From Oxalobacteraceae bacterium (GTDB lineage: Bacteria > Pseudomonadota > Gammaproteobacteria > Burkholderiales > Burkholderiaceae_D): a DNA stretch of 7,515 bases. This document shows positions 4,536 to 7,515 of the stretch, piece after piece (position 1 is the stretch's first letter; each line of letters begins with the position of its first letter). The stretch lies in the NCBI GenBank assembly GCA_947446335.1, contig CANFGA010000134.1, positions 1 through 7,515 on the forward strand, given 5' to 3'. The translations under genes and the position numbers were made by a program. Below the pieces are notes generated by a model that was not told the origin of the DNA, made no database searches, and saw nothing but the letters and a program-made list of their open reading frames with translations.

Positions 4536-7515
4536 ATGGCAATCGAATTGATGGACGAAGCAGCAAGCACAGTAGCAAGCGCAGCAGCAACCCCGGCGGC
4601 AAGCAACATGGTGCCAGCAGGGCCCGGCTTTGTTCATTTGCGGGTACATTCCGAGTATTCGATCGTCGATGGTCTGGTGCGGATCGACGATATCGTGGCC
4701 GCCGCCGCTCGCGACAAGCAAGGTGCGCTGGCGATCACGGACTTGGCCAACCTGTTTGGCATGGTCAAGTTCTACAAGGAAGCGCGCGGCAAGGGCATCA
4801 AGCCGGTGATTGGGGTCGATGTCTGGATCACCAATGACGATAACCGCGACAAGCCGTCACGCCTGTTGTTGCTGGCCAAAAACCGCACCGGCTATCTGCA
4901 ACTGTGCGAATTGCTGTCCAAGGCCTGGCTGACCAATCAGCACCGTGGCCGCGCTGAAATCCGCGTCGAATGGCTGCAGGCGCTCGCTGCCACCGAATTG
5001 AGCTTGCTGCCCGGTGTGAGCGCGGCAAATGGCTTGATCGCCTTGTCGGGTGCGCATTTTGGCGATGTCGGGATCGCGATTGAAAATGGTAATCTGGAAC
5101 TGGCCGAGCGCTGCGCCACGCGCTGGGCTGCGCTGTTTCCCGGTCATTTCTACCTCGAAATCCAGCGCGCCGGCCAGCCGCATCAGGAGTTGCAGGTGCG
5201 TCACCATGTGGCGCTGGCAGCCAAGCTCGGCTTGCCGGTGGTGGCGACCCATCCGGTGCAATTTCTGTCGCAGGACGAATTCATCGCGCACGAGGCGCGC
5301 ACCTGCATCTCGGAAGGCGAGATGCTGGCCAATGCCAAGCGCGTCAAGCGCTTCAATGACCAGCAATCGTTCAAGTCGCAAGCCGAGATGGCGGAACTGT
5401 TCGCTGACTTGCCGCAGGCGTTGCACAATTCGGTCCACATCGCCACGCGCTGTAATCTGACCCTGGTGCTGGGCAAACCGCAATTGCCGAATTTTCCAAC
5501 CCCGCCCGGGATGACGATCGACGAGTTTCTGGTGGCCGAAGCACAGGCTGGCCTTGAAGTGCGGATGCAGCAACTGTATCCCGACCCGGCCAAGCGCGCG
5601 GCGCAGAATCAGCGTTACCAGGACCGGTTGAAATTCGAAACCGACACCATCATCAACATGGGCTTCCCCGGTTATTTTCTGATCGTGGCCGAGTTCATCC
5701 GCTGGGCCAAGGAAAACGGCGTGCCGGTCGGCCCCGGCCGCGGTTCCGGTGCCGGTTCGCTGGTTGCGTACTCGCTGTTGATCACCGACCTCGATCCGCT
5801 TGCCTACAACCTGCTGTTCGAACGCTTCCTGAATCCGGAACGGGTCTCGATGCCCGACTTCGACATCGACTTTTGCCAGGAGGGGCGCGACCGGGTCATC
5901 CAGCACGTCAAGGACTTGTACGGCAAGGAAGCGGTATCGCAGATCGCCACCTTCGGCACGATGGCGGCCAAGGGCGCGATCCGCGACGTCGGCCGCGTGC
6001 TCGACTTCGGCTACAACTTTTGTGACGGCATCTCGAAGCTGATCCCGTTCAAGCCGGGCAAACCGGTCTCGATCGCGGATGCGATCAATGAAGAGCCGCA
6101 ACTGGCCGAGCGCCTCGAAAACGAAGAAGAGGTCAAGCAATTGCTTGACCTGGCGCAGCAAGTCGAAGGCATCGCGCGCAACATCGGCATGCACGCCGGC
6201 GGCGTCTTGATCGCGCCGGGCAAGCTGACCGATTTCTGTCCGCTCTACACCCAAGGCGGCGACGCCAACGTGGTCTCGCAATACGACAAGGACGACGTTG
6301 AAGCGGTCGGCCTGGTCAAGTTCGACTTTCTGGGTCTGACCACGCTGACGATACTCGATCGCGCTGTGCGCTACATCAAGCAGCTCGACCCGGCCCAGGC
6401 TGATTTCGATTTGTCCAAGCTGCCGCTGGACGACAAGGCGTCGTACGAATTGCTGACCAAGGCCAGGACCGTGGCGGTGTTCCAGCTCGAGTCGCGCGGG
6501 ATGCAGGGCATGCTGAAAGATGCGCGGCCCGACCGTTTCGAGGACATCATCGCGCTGGTCGCCTTGTACCGACCGGGCCCGATGGACCTGATCCCGGATT
6601 TCTGCAAGCGCAAGCACGGCGAGCGCTTCGATTACCCCGATCCGCGCACCGAAGGCATCTTGTCCGAAACCTACGGCATCATGGTGTATCAAGAGCAGGT
6701 GATGCAGATGGCCCAGGTGGTGGGCGGCTACTCGCTGGGCGGGGCCGACATGCTGCGCCGCGCGATGGGCAAGAAGAAGGCCGAGGAAATGGCCGAGCAT
6801 CGCCAGATCTTCCGCGATGGCGCGGCCAAGGATGGCTTGTCCGAAGCCAAGGCCGACGAGATCTTCGACTTGATGGAAAAGTTCGCCGGCTACGGCTTCA
6901 ACAAGTCGCACGCCGCCGCCTATGCGCTGTTGTCGTATCACACCGCTTACCTGAAGGCGCACCATACCGCCGCCTTCATCGCCGCCAACTTGTCGCTGGC
7001 GATGGATGACACCGACAAGATCAAGATCCTGGTGGTCGATGCGCTCGAAGTGTGCAAACTCACCTTATTGCCGCCCGATATCAACCTGTCGGATTATCGC
7101 TTCACGCCCGACGGTGCGCCGCCGTCAAAGTCGGGCAAGCGCGTCTCGCAGATACGCTACGGCCTGGGCGCCGTCAAGGGCTCGGGCCAGGGCGCGATCG
7201 AAGCCATTGTCGCAGCGCGCCAGAGCGGACCGTTCACCGATCTGTTCGATTTTTGCAAGCGCGTCGACAAGCGCCAGATCAACCGCCGCACGATCGACTC
7301 CTTGATCCGCGGCGGCGCCTTTGACTGCTTCAAGGTCGATCGGGCGATCCTGCTCGCATCGGTACCGTTCGCGATGGAGTGCGCCGACCAGAGCGCCAAG
7401 GCAGCAAATCAGGTCAGCCTGTTCGACGGCGACGCCAGCGACATGGTCGCGCCGCCCGAATACGTGAACGTGGCGCCGTGGAGCGACAAGCAGCGCCTGA
7501 CCGAAGAAAAGATCG
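4536..7515 (+). CDS. dnaE: DNA polymerase III subunit alpha (DnaE1), partial at 3' end
   Basis: Catalytic subunit of the replicative DNA polymerase III holoenzyme. 993 residues are visible; the frame is open at the right edge and perhaps 150-200 residues (OB fold and C-terminal domain) are missing. Order: PHP domain (about 32-300) beginning FVHLRVHSEYS; polymerase core with GPGRGSGAGSLVAY and the acidic motif PDFDIDFC, giving catalytic D441 and D443, plus D597 in VKFDFLGL; fingers with LRRAMGKKK and FAGYGFNKSHAAAYA; helix-hairpin-helix region (about 840-940); and a beta-clamp binding motif QVSLF (959-963). The PHP domain is degenerate as in E. coli: R36 replaces a metal-binding His and L70 follows D69 where active PHPs have DH, so proofreading probably comes from a separate epsilon subunit. 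The FVHL start and clamp motif indicate DnaE1, not ImuC/DnaE2. The start is uncertain: ATGs at 4536, 4551 and 4608 share the frame, none with a strong ribosome-binding site. Confidence 0.95.
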   Translation, partial: MAIELMDEAASTVASAAATPAASNMVPAGPGFVHLRVHSEYSIVDGLVRIDDIVAAAARDKQGALAITDLANLFGMVKFYKEARGKGIKPVIGVDVWITNDDNRDKPSRLLLLAKNRTGYLQLCELLSKAWLTNQHRGRAEIRVEWLQALAATELSLLPGVSAANGLIALSGAHFGDVGIAIENGNLELAERCATRWAALFPGHFYLEIQRAGQPHQELQVRHHVALAAKLGLPVVATHPVQFLSQDEFIAHEARTCISEGEMLANAKRVKRFNDQQSFKSQAEMAELFADLPQALHNSVHIATRCNLTLVLGKPQLPNFPTPPGMTIDEFLVAEAQAGLEVRMQQLYPDPAKRAAQNQRYQDRLKFETDTIINMGFPGYFLIVAEFIRWAKENGVPVGPGRGSGAGSLVAYSLLITDLDPLAYNLLFERFLNPERVSMPDFDIDFCQEGRDRVIQHVKDLYGKEAVSQIATFGTMAAKGAIRDVGRVLDFGYNFCDGISKLIPFKPGKPVSIADAINEEPQLAERLENEEEVKQLLDLAQQVEGIARNIGMHAGGVLIAPGKLTDFCPLYTQGGDANVVSQYDKDDVEAVGLVKFDFLGLTTLTILDRAVRYIKQLDPAQADFDLSKLPLDDKASYELLTKARTVAVFQLESRGMQGMLKDARPDRFEDIIALVALYRPGPMDLIPDFCKRKHGERFDYPDPRTEGILSETYGIMVYQEQVMQMAQVVGGYSLGGADMLRRAMGKKKAEEMAEHRQIFRDGAAKDGLSEAKADEIFDLMEKFAGYGFNKSHAAAYALLSYHTAYLKAHHTAAFIAANLSLAMDDTDKIKILVVDALEVCKLTLLPPDINLSDYRFTPDGAPPSKSGKRVSQIRYGLGAVKGSGQGAIEAIVAARQSGPFTDLFDFCKRVDKRQINRRTIDSLIRGGAFDCFKVDRAILLASVPFAMECADQSAKAANQVSLFDGDASDMVAPPEYVNVAPWSDKQRLTEEKI
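6130..6151. repeat. Perfect 22-bp palindrome inside dnaE
   Basis: AGGTCAAGCAA (6130-6140) is followed immediately by its exact reverse complement TTGCTTGACCT (6141-6151). The symmetry stops at the next base on each side. It encodes EVKQLLDL, residues 532-539, in the polymerase core. In mRNA it could fold as a 9-bp stem with an AAUU loop. No T-run follows, so it is not an intrinsic terminator. No function is known to me. Confidence 0.75.

Noticed and set aside
4423..4602. A 60-residue N-terminal extension of TrhO from an ATG at 4602
   Set aside because: It overlaps the start of dnaE, reads as Leu/Arg/Cys-rich sequence unlike the family, and contains the TATAAT box that probably drives trhO.
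4857..6965. A 702-codon open frame on the minus strand opposite dnaE
   Set aside because: It is antisense to clearly conserved DnaE coding sequence, has a His/Gln/Arg/Asp-heavy composition typical of mirror frames in GC-rich genes, and shows no recognisable domain.

Overview
The window looks like chromosomal core sequence of a betaproteobacterium, most likely Burkholderiales and perhaps an Oxalobacteraceae-type genome. This rests on high-GC coding DNA, the protein flavour of DnaE, RhlE and TrhO, and a GcvA-like LysR regulator. The family assignment is inference from remembered sequence patterns, not from a search. No mobile element, CRISPR array, rRNA or tRNA was found.

Layout. (1) 1-464, minus: the N-terminal part of an exported periplasmic substrate-binding protein of a branched-chain-amino-acid-type ABC transporter, cut by the window edge. 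(2) 465-721: a spacer that is partly AT-rich, with short tandem duplications and a 12-bp direct repeat offset by 21 bp. (3) 722-1591 (or 1615), minus: a GcvA-like LysR-type regulator pointing toward the transporter gene. (4) 1616-1967: a 352-bp divergent spacer with several inverted repeats and no convincing gene. (5) 1968-3512, plus: an RhlE-type DEAD-box RNA helicase with a charged, repetitive C-terminal tail. (6) 3517-4422, minus: TrhO (YceA), the rhodanese-fold tRNA U34 hydroxylase, convergent with rhlE and only 4 bp from it. (7) 4423-4535: a short divergent promoter region. (8) 4536-7515, plus: dnaE, the replicative DNA polymerase III alpha subunit, 993 residues visible and open at the right edge.

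How the genes relate. The LysR gene and the substrate-binding protein gene are codirectional and adjacent, so the regulator may act on the transporter; the sequence suggests this but does not prove it. rhlE, trhO and dnaE are housekeeping genes in RNA remodelling, tRNA wobble modification and replication, each apparently with its own promoter.

No clear new biological system is visible. The observation most worth checking is a perfect 22-bp palindrome inside dnaE (6130-6151). Next come the phased repeat and tandem duplications upstream of the transporter gene, the possible structured leader of rhlE, and the repeat tail of the helicase.
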